Below, in pieces: positions 1 through 6,153 of a stretch of DNA of 15,164 nucleotides. Position numbers and translations under genes: made by a program. Under the pieces are notes generated by a model that searched no databases, was not told the origin of the DNA, and saw only the letters and a list, made by a program, of their open reading frames with translations. Within the stretch, counting starts at the first letter, position 1. The number at the start of each line of letters is the position of its first letter. The DNA comes from Ramlibacter sp. (GTDB lineage: Bacteria > Pseudomonadota > Gammaproteobacteria > Burkholderiales > Burkholderiaceae_C), in assembly GCA_025351615.1 (NCBI GenBank), contig JANXVP010000499.1, positions 1 through 15,164 on the forward strand, in the 5' to 3' direction.

Positions 1-1913
1 TGGCAATGGCGGGCCATCGGCTGCAATGGTTCGAAATGGCGACGCAGAGCTGGATCGAACTGGTGCTGGCGCTGCCGATCGTGCTGTGGGCAGGCTGGCC
101 TTTCTTTGCGCGGGGAGTCCAGTCAATTGTCAACCGTAGCCCGAACATGTGGACACTGATCGGGCTGGGCACGTCCGCTGCGTTTCTTTACAGCGTGGTC
201 GCGACCGTCGCACCAGGCATCTTCCCCGTGTCTTTCGTCGCCATGGGCCGTGTCTCGGTTTACTTCGAAGCCGCTGCGGTGATCATTTCTCTGACCCTGC
301 TCGGGCAGATTCTCGAACTCAAGGCGCGCTCCCAGACCTCTGCGGCGATCCGCTCCCTGCTTGGTCTGTCCCCGAAAACGGCGCGCCGGATCAATGCCGG
401 CGGCCTCGAGGAAGACGTTCCGCTGACCCATGTTCACGTGGGCGACACGCTGCGGGTGCGGCCGGGCGAAAAGGTTCCTGTCGATGGTGTCGTTGTCGAA
501 GGCAGCAGCGCAGTCGACGAATCCATGCTGACAGGCGAGCCGATGCCCGTGACCAAGCGTGCCGGGGACAAGCTCATCGGCGCGACGATCAACACCACTG
601 GCGCGCTGGTGATGCGGTCGGAGCACGTCGGATCGCAGACCGTGCTGGCGAGCATCGTGCAGATGGTCTTGCAGGCCCAGCGGTCGAGGGCGCCGATGCA
701 GCGCATGGCCGACCGGGTGGCCGGGTACTTCGTGGTCACCGTCGTCGGCATCGCGGTCCTGACGTTTTTCGCCTGGGGCGTGTTCGGGCCGCAGCCCAGC
801 TGGGTTTACGGGCTGATCAATGCCGTGGCGGTGCTGATCATCGCGTGCCCCTGCGCGCTCGGGCTGGCCACACCGATGTCGATCATGGTGGCAACGGGCA
901 AGGCTGCGACGCAGGGCGTGCTGTTCCGCGACGCGGCTGCCATCGAAAATTTCCGCAAGGTCGACACGCTGATCGTCGACAAGACCGGCACATTGACCGA
1001 GGGCAAGCCGCGTTTCGATCGCACGGTGGCCGCTGCTGGCTATACCGATGAGGAGGTTCTTCGTCTTGCTGCCAGTCTCGATCAGGGCAGCGAGCATCCA
1101 TTGGCCGACGCCATCGTGAAGGCGGCCCGCGAGCGTGGGCTGGTCCTCGACAAGGCCGATGGCTTCGAATCGGCCACTGGCATCGGTGTGCGCGGCAATG
1201 TGTCCGGCAAGCAGCTGGCACTGGGCAACACCGCACTGATGACCGAGTTGGGCGTGGACCTCAGGGCACTGGCGCCGCAGGCTGAAGCGCTGCGCGCCGA
1301 AGGTGCGAGCGTCATGTTCCTGGCCGTAGGCAACGAGGCTGCGGGTCTGCTGGCCGTGTCGGACCCGATCAAGTCCAGCACCGCGCAAGCCCTGGCCGCG
1401 TTGAAGGCGGCCGGGCTGCGCGTGATCATGGCTACAGGCGACGGCTTGACGACGGCCAGGGCTGTGGCATCGAAGCTGGGCATCGACGAGGTGCACGGGG
1501 AGGTCAAGCCCGCCGACAAGCTGGCTTTGGTGGACAAGCTGCAACGCGAGGGGCGGGTCGTCGCCATGGCCGGTGACGGCATCAACGATGCACCGGCGCT
1601 TGCCAAGGCCGACGTGGGCGTTGCCATGGGGACAGGCACCGACGTCGCCATGAACAGCGCGCAGGTGACGCTTGTGAAGGGCGACCTGCGTGGGATTGCG
1701 CAGGCATTGGCCATTTCGAACGAAACCATCGCCAACATGAAGCAGAACCTTGGCTTCGCGTTTTTGTACAACTCACTCGGCGTGCCGCTTGCCGCGGGTG
1801 TGCTGTATCCGCTCACGGGTTGGCTGCTGTCGCCGATGATCGCGGCGCTCGCCATGAGCCTCAGTTCGGTGTCGGTCATCTCGAATGCGCTGAGGCTCAG
1901 GCGCTCCGCGTGA
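1..1913 (+). CDS. copA: Cu(I)-translocating P1B-type ATPase, 5' truncated
   Basis: Membrane pump that uses ATP to export Cu+ (or Ag+) from the cytoplasm. The reading frame is open from the first bases, so the gene starts outside the window; the Met at position 6 is only the first in-frame ATG and any N-terminal metal-binding (HMA or YHS) domain is off the edge. Numbering from that Met, the motifs run in the family order: actuator TGEP at 176, transmembrane CPC at 281-283, phosphorylation site DKTGT with Asp325, the HP motif of the nucleotide-binding domain at 364-365, and the hinge GDGIND at 523-528. The last two helices carry the Cu+-type signatures: N581-L with Y588-N589, and M617-S-L-S-S621. 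These residues are what separate P1B-1 Cu+/Ag+ pumps from Zn/Cd/Pb pumps. It overlaps the next gene by 4 bases. The family call is very secure; Cu+ versus Ag+ preference is not resolved. Confidence 0.96.
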   Translation, partial: AMAGHRLQWFEMATQSWIELVLALPIVLWAGWPFFARGVQSIVNRSPNMWTLIGLGTSAAFLYSVVATVAPGIFPVSFVAMGRVSVYFEAAAVIISLTLLGQILELKARSQTSAAIRSLLGLSPKTARRINAGGLEEDVPLTHVHVGDTLRVRPGEKVPVDGVVVEGSSAVDESMLTGEPMPVTKRAGDKLIGATINTTGALVMRSEHVGSQTVLASIVQMVLQAQRSRAPMQRMADRVAGYFVVTVVGIAVLTFFAWGVFGPQPSWVYGLINAVAVLIIACPCALGLATPMSIMVATGKAATQGVLFRDAAAIENFRKVDTLIVDKTGTLTEGKPRFDRTVAAAGYTDEEVLRLAASLDQGSEHPLADAIVKAARERGLVLDKADGFESATGIGVRGNVSGKQLALGNTALMTELGVDLRALAPQAEALRAEGASVMFLAVGNEAAGLLAVSDPIKSSTAQALAALKAAGLRVIMATGDGLTTARAVASKLGIDEVHGEVKPADKLALVDKLQREGRVVAMAGDGINDAPALAKADVGVAMGTGTDVAMNSAQVTLVKGDLRGIAQALAISNETIANMKQNLGFAFLYNSLGVPLAAGVLYPLTGWLLSPMIAALAMSLSSVSVISNALRLRRSA

Positions 1914-2695
1914 CGCCCGGCGCGCGGCCTGATTTGTCGCGGCGCATGTTCGATGCCCTGATTGCCGTGGTGACCCGGCGGTATTCCCGTCAGATTGGAT
2001 TTGTCCGGGCGCGCCTGTCGCCAGACAGCTATCTGGGCCTCCAGTTGACCGTAGGCGCGCTGGTGTTGACAGGCTTCAGCTGGCTGTTTGGCGGAATTGC
2101 GCAAGACGTGGTGTACGGCGACCCGCTCACCATCGTCGACCAGCAAGTCGCGGCCTGGTTCCATGGCCATGCAGTCCCGGCACTCACGCAGGCGCTGCTC
2201 GTGATCACGCATCTGCATGGTGTGGTGGCGATCGCTGGCTACGTCGCGCTGGTCGCCGCCACCCTGGCGTGGAAACGGGCGTGGTATTGGTTGTTGGTCC
2301 TGGGACTGGCGGTGCCGGGAGGCATGCTGGTCAATGTCTTGATGAAGTTGGCGTTTCACCGCAGCCGTCCCAGTTTCGACGATCCGGTGCTGACGCTCGC
2401 TTCCTATGCTTTCCCGAGCGGCCACGTTGCAGGGGCGACGCTGTTTTATGGTTTCCTCGCGGCGCTGTTCGCCACCAGGCGCCGGGGGTGGAGCCACAAG
2501 GTGGCGGCTGGCGTCTGCGCAACCGCGCTGGTGATGCTGGTGGCGCTTAGCCGGTTGTACCTCGGCGTGCACTATCTGAGCGACGTCCTTGCTGCATTCG
2601 CAGAAGCCGTCGCCTGGTTGACCCTGTGCCTGGTCGGGACGCGGACCTATTGGCAGTTTCGCCTCGGCGGTGACCTTGACATGCCCCGTGATTGA
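1910..2695 (+). CDS. PAP2-superfamily membrane phosphatase
   Basis: Integral membrane phosphatase of the type 2 phosphatidic acid phosphatase family, whose members dephosphorylate lipid phosphates such as phosphatidate, undecaprenyl diphosphate or lipid A at the periplasmic face. Numbered from the GTG at 1910 (261 aa), all three catalytic motifs are present: K146-x6-R153-P154, P169-S-G-H172 and S214-R-x5-H221-x3-D225. Several hydrophobic helices surround them. The GTG overlaps the ATPase stop as GTGA, like the cusA start further on, so I prefer it. An ATG at 1946 would give 249 aa; neither start has a strong ribosome site. Translation is probably coupled to the copper ATPase, though nothing in the sequence links the enzyme to metal. 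The exact substrate cannot be told from the sequence. Confidence 0.88.
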   Translation: MTPGARPDLSRRMFDALIAVVTRRYSRQIGFVRARLSPDSYLGLQLTVGALVLTGFSWLFGGIAQDVVYGDPLTIVDQQVAAWFHGHAVPALTQALLVITHLHGVVAIAGYVALVAATLAWKRAWYWLLVLGLAVPGGMLVNVLMKLAFHRSRPSFDDPVLTLASYAFPSGHVAGATLFYGFLAALFATRRRGWSHKVAAGVCATALVMLVALSRLYLGVHYLSDVLAAFAEAVAWLTLCLVGTRTYWQFRLGGDLDMPRD

Positions 2696-2724
2696 TGCAT
2701 CCAGGGAATCTGTGGAAAATTTAC

Positions 2725-2742
2725 CTTGTTGTTGACAACAAG
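2725..2742. repeat. 7-bp inverted repeat over the -35 of the iron operon
   Basis: CTTGTTG at 2725-2731 and its exact reverse complement CAACAAG at 2736-2742 flank TTGA. The dyad covers the -35 hexamer and runs into the left part of the Fur-like box. It could be a second operator, or it could be chance. Confidence 0.4.
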
Positions 2743-2760
2743 AATTATTCTCATTAAGAT
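2732..2760 (+). promoter_or_regulatory. sigma70-type promoter of the cupredoxin-FTR1 operon
   Basis: A perfect -35 hexamer TTGACA at 2732-2737 is followed after exactly 17 bases by TAAGAT at 2755-2760, which matches 4 of 6 bases of the -10 consensus. Transcription would start near 2767, leaving a leader of about 43 bases before the cupredoxin ATG at 2810. The spacer holds the Fur-like box, so repressor binding would block RNA polymerase directly. Confidence 0.7.
2737..2755. promoter_or_regulatory. Fur box (iron-responsive operator)
   Basis: The 19 bases AACAAGAATTATTCTCATT closely resemble the proteobacterial Fur-box form AATGAGAATTATTCTCATT. The right half is complete and the left half differs at two positions. 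The box fills the promoter spacer and touches both hexamers, a classic place for Fur repression. It sits upstream of an FTR1 iron permease, so function and operator agree. The match is by eye; a matrix score would settle it. Confidence 0.72.
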
Positions 2761-2809
2761 TTGCGTATCGAATATCGCAAAGACGCGTCACCATTGCAGG
2801 AAGCTCCCG

Positions 2810-3142
2810 ATGAAACTGTCTCGAATTCTGTCCGCTGCCGGGATCTGCCTGATGCTTCCGTTGGGGGCATTGGCTGCCGATCCGGAGGCGCTCCTGGTGA
2901 TCAAGAACAATCGCTTCGAGCCCACCGAGCTGCGCGTTCCAGCCGGGAAGCGGGTGAAGCTGGTGGTGCACAACCAGGACACCACGCCCGAAGAGTTTGA
3001 AAGCCACGACCTGAACCGGGAGAAGGTGGTGCCACCGGGCGCCAAGGCGACGATCTATATCGGTCCGCTGAAGCCGGGTCGCTATTCCTTCTTCGGCGAG
3101 TACCACGAGGCGACCGCCAAAGGCGTCATCGTCGCCGAGTAA
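2810..3142 (+). CDS. periplasmic cupredoxin-domain protein of an FTR1 iron-uptake operon
   Basis: Small exported protein of 110 aa with a Sec signal peptide (residues 1-22, ending in ALA) and a single cupredoxin-like domain. Proteins of this type accompany FTR1 permeases, for example FtrB in the Bordetella/Brucella ftrABCD ferrous-iron systems, and are thought to help oxidise or hand over iron in the periplasm. The start at 2810 is chosen because AGGA lies at 2798-2801 and the signal peptide follows at once; the frame is open further upstream but that stretch contains the promoter. The C-terminal region that normally holds the Cys-His-Met ligands of a blue copper site reads G96-E-Y-H-E: His99 is there but the Cys is replaced by Glu97 and no ligand Met follows. 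So a type 1 copper centre is unlikely; a His/Glu site for Fe or Cu is my inference. FTR1 follows 25 bases later. Confidence 0.82.
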   Translation: MKLSRILSAAGICLMLPLGALAADPEALLVIKNNRFEPTELRVPAGKRVKLVVHNQDTTPEEFESHDLNREKVVPPGAKATIYIGPLKPGRYSFFGEYHEATAKGVIVAE

Positions 3143-3167
3143 CCACAGGGCAGAACTGGAGCAAAGC

Positions 3168-4013
3168 ATGTTCGGCGCAGCGATTATCGTTTTCCGCGAA
3201 ACCCTGGAGGCGGCCTTGTTCGTCGGGATCATGGCCGCCGCGACGCGGGGCCTGGTTGGGCGCAGCCGCTGGCTGACGGCCGGCGTCCTGGCCGGTGCGA
3301 TCGGAGCCCTGGCGCTCGCTGCCAGCGCCGGCCAGATCGGCGCCTTGGCCGATGGCGTGGGCCAGGACCTGCTCAACGCCGCCATTTTGTCGGTTGCCCT
3401 TGCGATGCTTTCGTGGCACTGCGTGTGGGTCTCCAACCAGGGCGCGAAGGTCGCGGCGCAGGCCCGGGACCTTGGGAATTCCTTCACCGACAAGCAGCGA
3501 CCACCATGGGCGCTGATGATCGTTGTGGCTCTTTCGGTCTTGCGGGAGGGCGCCGAGACAGTGTTGTTCGTCGCCGGTTATGCGACGAGCTCAGGGGCCG
3601 CAGGGACAGTGCCGGGGGCGTTCATCGGCGTGCTGTCGGGAATAGCGGTCGGCGCGATCATTTATCTCGGACTCGCGCGGGTTCCGATGCACCGCGTCTT
3701 TTCGGTGACCAACACCTTGATCCTGTTGTTGGCGGCCTCCATCGCCAGCCAGTTGGCGCGCGCATTGTCGCAGGCGGGCGTCATCAGTTTGTGGGGCCAG
3801 CAGGTCTGGGACACCTCATGGGCGCTGCGCACCGACTCACCCATGGGCACTTTCGCCCATGCACTGGTCGGCTACGACGCGCAACCGACTGGCCTGCAGC
3901 TGGCCTTTTACCTGTTCACAGTTCTGGCGATCGCCGGTGGTTCGCGTTGGGTGCGCGCCGCCCAGGTTCGTCGCCGAACTTTCCCGGTGGGCAAGCAAGT
4001 CATCCGCGCTTGA
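3168..4013 (+). CDS. FTR1-family iron permease
   Basis: Inner-membrane high-affinity iron permease of 281 aa, a normal length for bacterial FTR1/EfeU/FtrC proteins. The two signature R-E-x-x-E motifs of the iron path are present: R10-E-T-L-E14 in the first helix and R126-E-G-A-E130 in the fourth. The rest is made of about seven hydrophobic helices. The ribosome site GGAG at 3158-3161 is 6 bases before the ATG. It follows the cupredoxin gene by 25 bases and should share its Fur-controlled promoter. No FtrA/P19-type protein, FtrD-like ferredoxin or EfeB peroxidase is visible nearby, so the system looks reduced compared with ftrABCD and efeUOB. The family is certain; Fe3+ versus Fe2+ as entry form is not. 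Confidence 0.93.
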   Translation: MFGAAIIVFRETLEAALFVGIMAAATRGLVGRSRWLTAGVLAGAIGALALAASAGQIGALADGVGQDLLNAAILSVALAMLSWHCVWVSNQGAKVAAQARDLGNSFTDKQRPPWALMIVVALSVLREGAETVLFVAGYATSSGAAGTVPGAFIGVLSGIAVGAIIYLGLARVPMHRVFSVTNTLILLLAASIASQLARALSQAGVISLWGQQVWDTSWALRTDSPMGTFAHALVGYDAQPTGLQLAFYLFTVLAIAGGSRWVRAAQVRRRTFPVGKQVIRA

Positions 4014-4048
4014 CCCGCACCGCGTTCCCTTCACTTCCAGGAATCTTC

Positions 4049-4804
4049 ATGTTCAACGCCTTCACTGTGCGAGCTGCTGCTTTGCTTGCGACCGTCGTTT
4101 GTCTGTCATTTGCCACCGGCGCGCACGCCGGTCCGGCTGCTTACGTCTACAACCCGATCGTCGAGCAGGGCGAGAAGGAAATCGACTTCAAATTCGGCAC
4201 GCAGAAAGCGAGGGACGGGACCCGTGAAAGCGCCGGGTCGATCGGTTTCGGTTACGGCGTCAACGCATGGTGGTTCACCGAGATTTACGCCAAGGCGAAC
4301 CGGGAGACGCCAGGGCAATGGCGCTTCGATGCCTTTGAATGGGAGAACAAATTTCAGCTGACCGAAACCGGCAAATACCCGGTCGACCTGGGTCTGCTGG
4401 TTGAAGTGGAGCGACCAAAAGACCGCTCCGAAGGCTGGGAATTGCGGTTCGGGCCGCTGTTCCAGGCAGAGCTCACACCTTCTGTCGTCGCCAATGTGAA
4501 CCTGCTGTTCGGACGGCACTACCGCTCCGAAATGCCTTCGCCGATGAGCATGGACTACCAGTGGCAGCTCAGGTACCGCTGGAAGCCGGAATTCGAAGTC
4601 GGCGCACAGGGTTTCGGCAGCCTGGGGCCATGGCGCGACTGGCTGCCCGCCGCACAGCAGGAGCACAAGGCGGGACCGGCGATCTTCGGCAAGGTCAAGC
4701 TGGCCGGCCGCCAGGCAATCAAGTACAACGCCGCCTGGCTGATCGGCGCGAATTCGAACACCCCGCGCAACACGCTGCGCTTGCAGACCGAATTCGAGTT
4801 CTAA
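4049..4804 (+). CDS. predicted outer-membrane beta-barrel protein, unknown function
   Basis: I do not recognise a named family. The 251-aa product has a signal peptide (residues 1-27, ending GAHA), then alternating amphipathic strands rich in aromatic and charged residues with short turns, and it ends in Phe. That is the pattern of a small outer-membrane barrel with the terminal aromatic read by the BAM complex. The start at 4049 has AGGA 6 bases upstream (4039-4042); the frame is open further upstream but there overlaps FTR1. It lies 35 bases after the FTR1 stop on the same strand, so it is probably the last gene of the iron operon. A role as an outer-membrane partner in metal entry is inference from position only; it could also be a periplasmic beta-rich protein. 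Confidence 0.72.
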   Translation: MFNAFTVRAAALLATVVCLSFATGAHAGPAAYVYNPIVEQGEKEIDFKFGTQKARDGTRESAGSIGFGYGVNAWWFTEIYAKANRETPGQWRFDAFEWENKFQLTETGKYPVDLGLLVEVERPKDRSEGWELRFGPLFQAELTPSVVANVNLLFGRHYRSEMPSPMSMDYQWQLRYRWKPEFEVGAQGFGSLGPWRDWLPAAQQEHKAGPAIFGKVKLAGRQAIKYNAAWLIGANSNTPRNTLRLQTEFEF

Positions 4805-4817
4805 CTGCCGTTCAGCT

Positions 4818-4833
4818 CCGGGGTTGTCCCCGG
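4818..4833. terminator. hairpin between convergent genes, possible terminator
   Basis: CCGGGG, loop TTGT, CCCCGG forms a perfect 6-bp GC stem in the 40-base gap between the barrel gene (plus) and the GDT1 gene (minus). No T-run follows on either strand, so an intrinsic terminator is possible but not proven. Confidence 0.4.
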
Positions 4834-4844
4834 CCTGATCGCGC

Positions 4845-5426
4845 TCAAGCCCCTGTCAGACCGAAGTTGATCTTCATCAGGATCAGCATGCCGAACAGGG
4901 CGAAGAGCGCCGCGGCGATGAATCGCATCCGCGAGAGCGGAACGTACTGCGCCAGTCGCTCCCCGAGCAGAACGGCTGGAATGTTCGCCGCCATCATCCC
5001 AAGCGTGGTTCCGAGCACGACCATGCTCAGGCCCGCATATCTGGCGCCCAGCGCGATGGTCGCGAACTGGGTCTTGTCACCCATTTCAGCCAGAAAGAAA
5101 GCGATGACTGTCGTCACGAAAGGCCCGAACCTGTGGGGACGGTGCGCTCCGGCGTCGAGTTTGTCGGGGATCAGGGCCCAGCCGGCGAAGGCCAGAAATG
5201 AAAGGCCCAGCACCCATCGCATCACTTCGGGGCTCACGTTGGCGGCAACCCAGTCGCCAAGAAATGCGGCAAGGAAATGGTTGGCGATGGTTGCCGCGAA
5301 AATTCCCCCGATGATTGTCCAGTGCCGTCCCGTGAACCGGGTGGCGAGCAGAAAGGACAGCAGCTGCGTCTTGTCCCCCATTTCGGCGAGTGCGACCATG
5401 CCGAACGAGGCGAGAAAAGCTTCCAC
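4845..5426 (-). CDS. TMEM165/GDT1 (UPF0016) family cation exporter, probably Mn2+
   Basis: Inner-membrane transporter of 193 aa with the internal two-fold repeat typical of the family. Each half carries the signature E-x-G-D-K-T: E15-M-G-D-K-T20 and E114-M-G-D-K-T119. Bacterial members export Mn2+; eukaryotic ones exchange Ca2+/Mn2+ for H+. The start is the GTG at 5426-5424, because GGAGA (minus strand, complement of 5434-5438) lies 7 bases before it and the protein then begins with the first helix as in relatives. A GTG at 5453 would extend it by nine residues (SPAPGDFP region) that overlap the ribosome site and regulatory hairpin. A yybP-ykoY riboswitch precedes it, which supports Mn2+ as substrate. 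It converges on the barrel gene and is divergent from the cus cluster. Confidence 0.93.
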   Translation of the reverse strand: MEAFLASFGMVALAEMGDKTQLLSFLLATRFTGRHWTIIGGIFAATIANHFLAAFLGDWVAANVSPEVMRWVLGLSFLAFAGWALIPDKLDAGAHRPHRFGPFVTTVIAFFLAEMGDKTQFATIALGARYAGLSMVVLGTTLGMMAANIPAVLLGERLAQYVPLSRMRFIAAALFALFGMLILMKINFGLTGA

Positions 5427-5433
5427 AGGAAAG

Positions 5434-5486
5434 TCTCCGGGGGCTGGCGACACAAACCAATGACTCGGCTGTCCCTCGCCAGCCCC
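5434..5486 (-). promoter_or_regulatory. riboswitch expression platform: 11-bp hairpin next to the ribosome site
   Basis: On the minus strand GGGGCTGGCGA (complement of 5476-5486) is perfectly complementary to TCGCCAGCCCC (complement of 5440-5450), with a 25-base loop. The 3' arm ends one base before the GGAGA ribosome site (5434-5438). Forming this stem would crowd the ribosome site. The 5' arm lies directly after the aptamer and is preceded by CCAGCT, which offers an alternative pairing, so a translational on/off switch is likely. The direction of switching is inferred from the family, where Mn2+ turns expression on. Confidence 0.65.
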
Positions 5487-5503
5487 AGCTGGTGGACACC
5501 CAA

Positions 5504-5603
5504 GTCAAAGGTCTCGCCAAGCATTTGCCGCGGACGCCATGGCCTTGCGGCCAAGTATGTTGACGTCAGCCCTTCATTGCGAAGGAGGCTACTCCCCTAA
5601 GAC
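5504..5603 (-). ncRNA. yybP-ykoY manganese riboswitch aptamer
   Basis: Reading the minus strand, the hallmark elements of the yybP-ykoY class appear in order: GGGGAGTAGC (complement of 5588-5597), TCAACATACT (complement of 5554-5563) in the metal-binding loop, and GAGACCTTTGAC (complement of 5504-5515). The outer ends GTC and GAC plus AGG and CCT form the closing P1 helix. Aptamers of this class bind Mn2+ between two loops and switch on Mn exporters. It ends about 60 bases before the GDT1 gene start, and gene and riboswitch agree on Mn2+. A -10-like TACAGT on the minus strand (complement of 5612-5617) would place the transcript start near 5605, just ahead of P1, but no good -35 is seen. Confidence 0.93.
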
Positions 5604-5650
5604 AGGATTGCACTGTACAGGATTGCGTCAGCTGCGTGCGCCGGATTGCA
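5602..5650. repeat. three GGATTGC repeats in the divergent promoter region
   Basis: ACAGGATTGC occurs at 5602-5611 and again at 5617-5626 (15-base period), and GGATTGC returns at 5643-5649. Between the first two lies the palindrome CTGTACAG (5613-5620). The copies sit between the GDT1 riboswitch and the cus cluster, where a metal-responsive regulator could bind. No known operator is matched, so this is a candidate only. Confidence 0.4.
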
Positions 5651-5676
5651 CCGGTTGCGCACGCGGCCCGTACAAT
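5646..5676 (+). promoter_or_regulatory. candidate promoter of the cus cluster, leaderless start
   Basis: TACAAT at 5671-5676 matches 5 of 6 bases of the -10 consensus. The A of the ATG at 5683 falls exactly at the expected +1 (7 bases after the hexamer), so the mRNA may have no leader; there is also no properly spaced ribosome site. A TTGCAC -35 candidate at 5646-5651 leaves a 19-base spacer, the length seen at MerR-type activated metal promoters, with an imperfect dyad inside. The -10 is convincing, the rest is tentative. Confidence 0.45.
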
Positions 5677-5682
5677 TGGGGC

Positions 5683-6081
5683 ATGTCCAGCCTGCGCCAC
5701 CATCGCTTTCTGACAGTGCTCATCGCGCTATGTAGTCTGCTGTTCATGCAGCTTGCCGTGGCGGGTTACTCCTGCCCGGGTTTCGGCTCTCGGGTGCAGG
5801 AAATCTCGGCGATGGCCGAGGCCGGCATGCCATGCGCTGAATCGATGTCGATGGACATGGAGGAGGGGCAGCCGGCCCTGTGTCATGCGCATTGCGAATC
5901 GGCGCAGCCGGTGGGCGACACGCACGCGGTGCAGGTCCCTGTGATCGATGTCGATAACGGCGCCTTCCGAGCCGCAGCGATTTTCATCGTGATCCCGCGA
6001 GGCGTCAGCGCTCAGTCTTCGCTGCTCACGCGGGCGACGGCGCCGCCGCTGGCGATCCGAAACTGCTGCTTGCGCATTTGA
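5683..6081 (+). CDS. small exported Cys/His/Met-rich protein ahead of the cus genes
   Basis: A 132-aa protein with a hydrophobic N-terminal segment ending in AVA (residues 9-27), a signal peptide or single anchor. The region after it is rich in possible soft-metal ligands: C31, M44, M49, C51, M55, M57, M59, then C67-H68-x-H70-C71, and a pair C128-C129 four residues from the C-terminus. Short proteins of this look, ending in a conserved segment with NCC near the end, occur before Cu/Ag RND operons in other proteobacteria to my recollection, but I know no established function. Met/Cys/His clusters and its place ahead of cusCBA suggest periplasmic Cu+/Ag+ binding or regulation; that is inference. 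The start is the ATG at 5683, since the hydrophobic segment begins there and upstream codons overlap the promoter and riboswitch. Confidence 0.75.
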   Translation: MSSLRHHRFLTVLIALCSLLFMQLAVAGYSCPGFGSRVQEISAMAEAGMPCAESMSMDMEEGQPALCHAHCESAQPVGDTHAVQVPVIDVDNGAFRAAAIFIVIPRGVSAQSSLLTRATAPPLAIRNCCLRI

Positions 6082-6100
6082 TCCCCCGGTTGGTTTAGCA

Positions 6101-6128
6101 CTGCCGGCTGCACCGCGTGTGCCGGCAG
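6101..6128 (+). promoter_or_regulatory. 8-bp hairpin between the small protein gene and cusC
   Basis: CTGCCGGC at 6101-6108 and GCCGGCAG at 6121-6128 form a perfect 8-bp stem with a 12-base loop. No T-run follows, and the cusC ribosome site starts 16 bases later. It may stabilise or process the mRNA or cause partial termination between the small gene and the efflux genes. Confidence 0.45.
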
Positions 6129-6153
6129 CCCGTGATGCTTGCCGGAGGATCCC

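Noticed and set aside
1082..3493. 803-aa open frame on the minus strand
   Set aside because: It is the mirror of the ATPase, PAP2, cupredoxin and FTR1 genes, crosses the promoter region and has low-complexity Arg/His/Gln-rich sequence typical of antisense frames in GC-rich DNA.
3413..4048. Upstream extension of the barrel protein frame (463 aa in total)
   Set aside because: This part overlaps FTR1 in another frame; the signal peptide and ribosome site place the start at 4049.
5427..5453. Nine-residue N-terminal extension of the GDT1 protein
   Set aside because: It would place the ribosome site and the regulatory hairpin inside the coding region; the GTG at 5426 has a well-spaced GGAGA and a family-like N-terminus.
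5651..5672. Imperfect dyad in the 19-base spacer as a CueR box
   Set aside because: Only about 7 of 11 positions match between the halves and the CueR core sequence is not present; kept only as a remark on spacer length.
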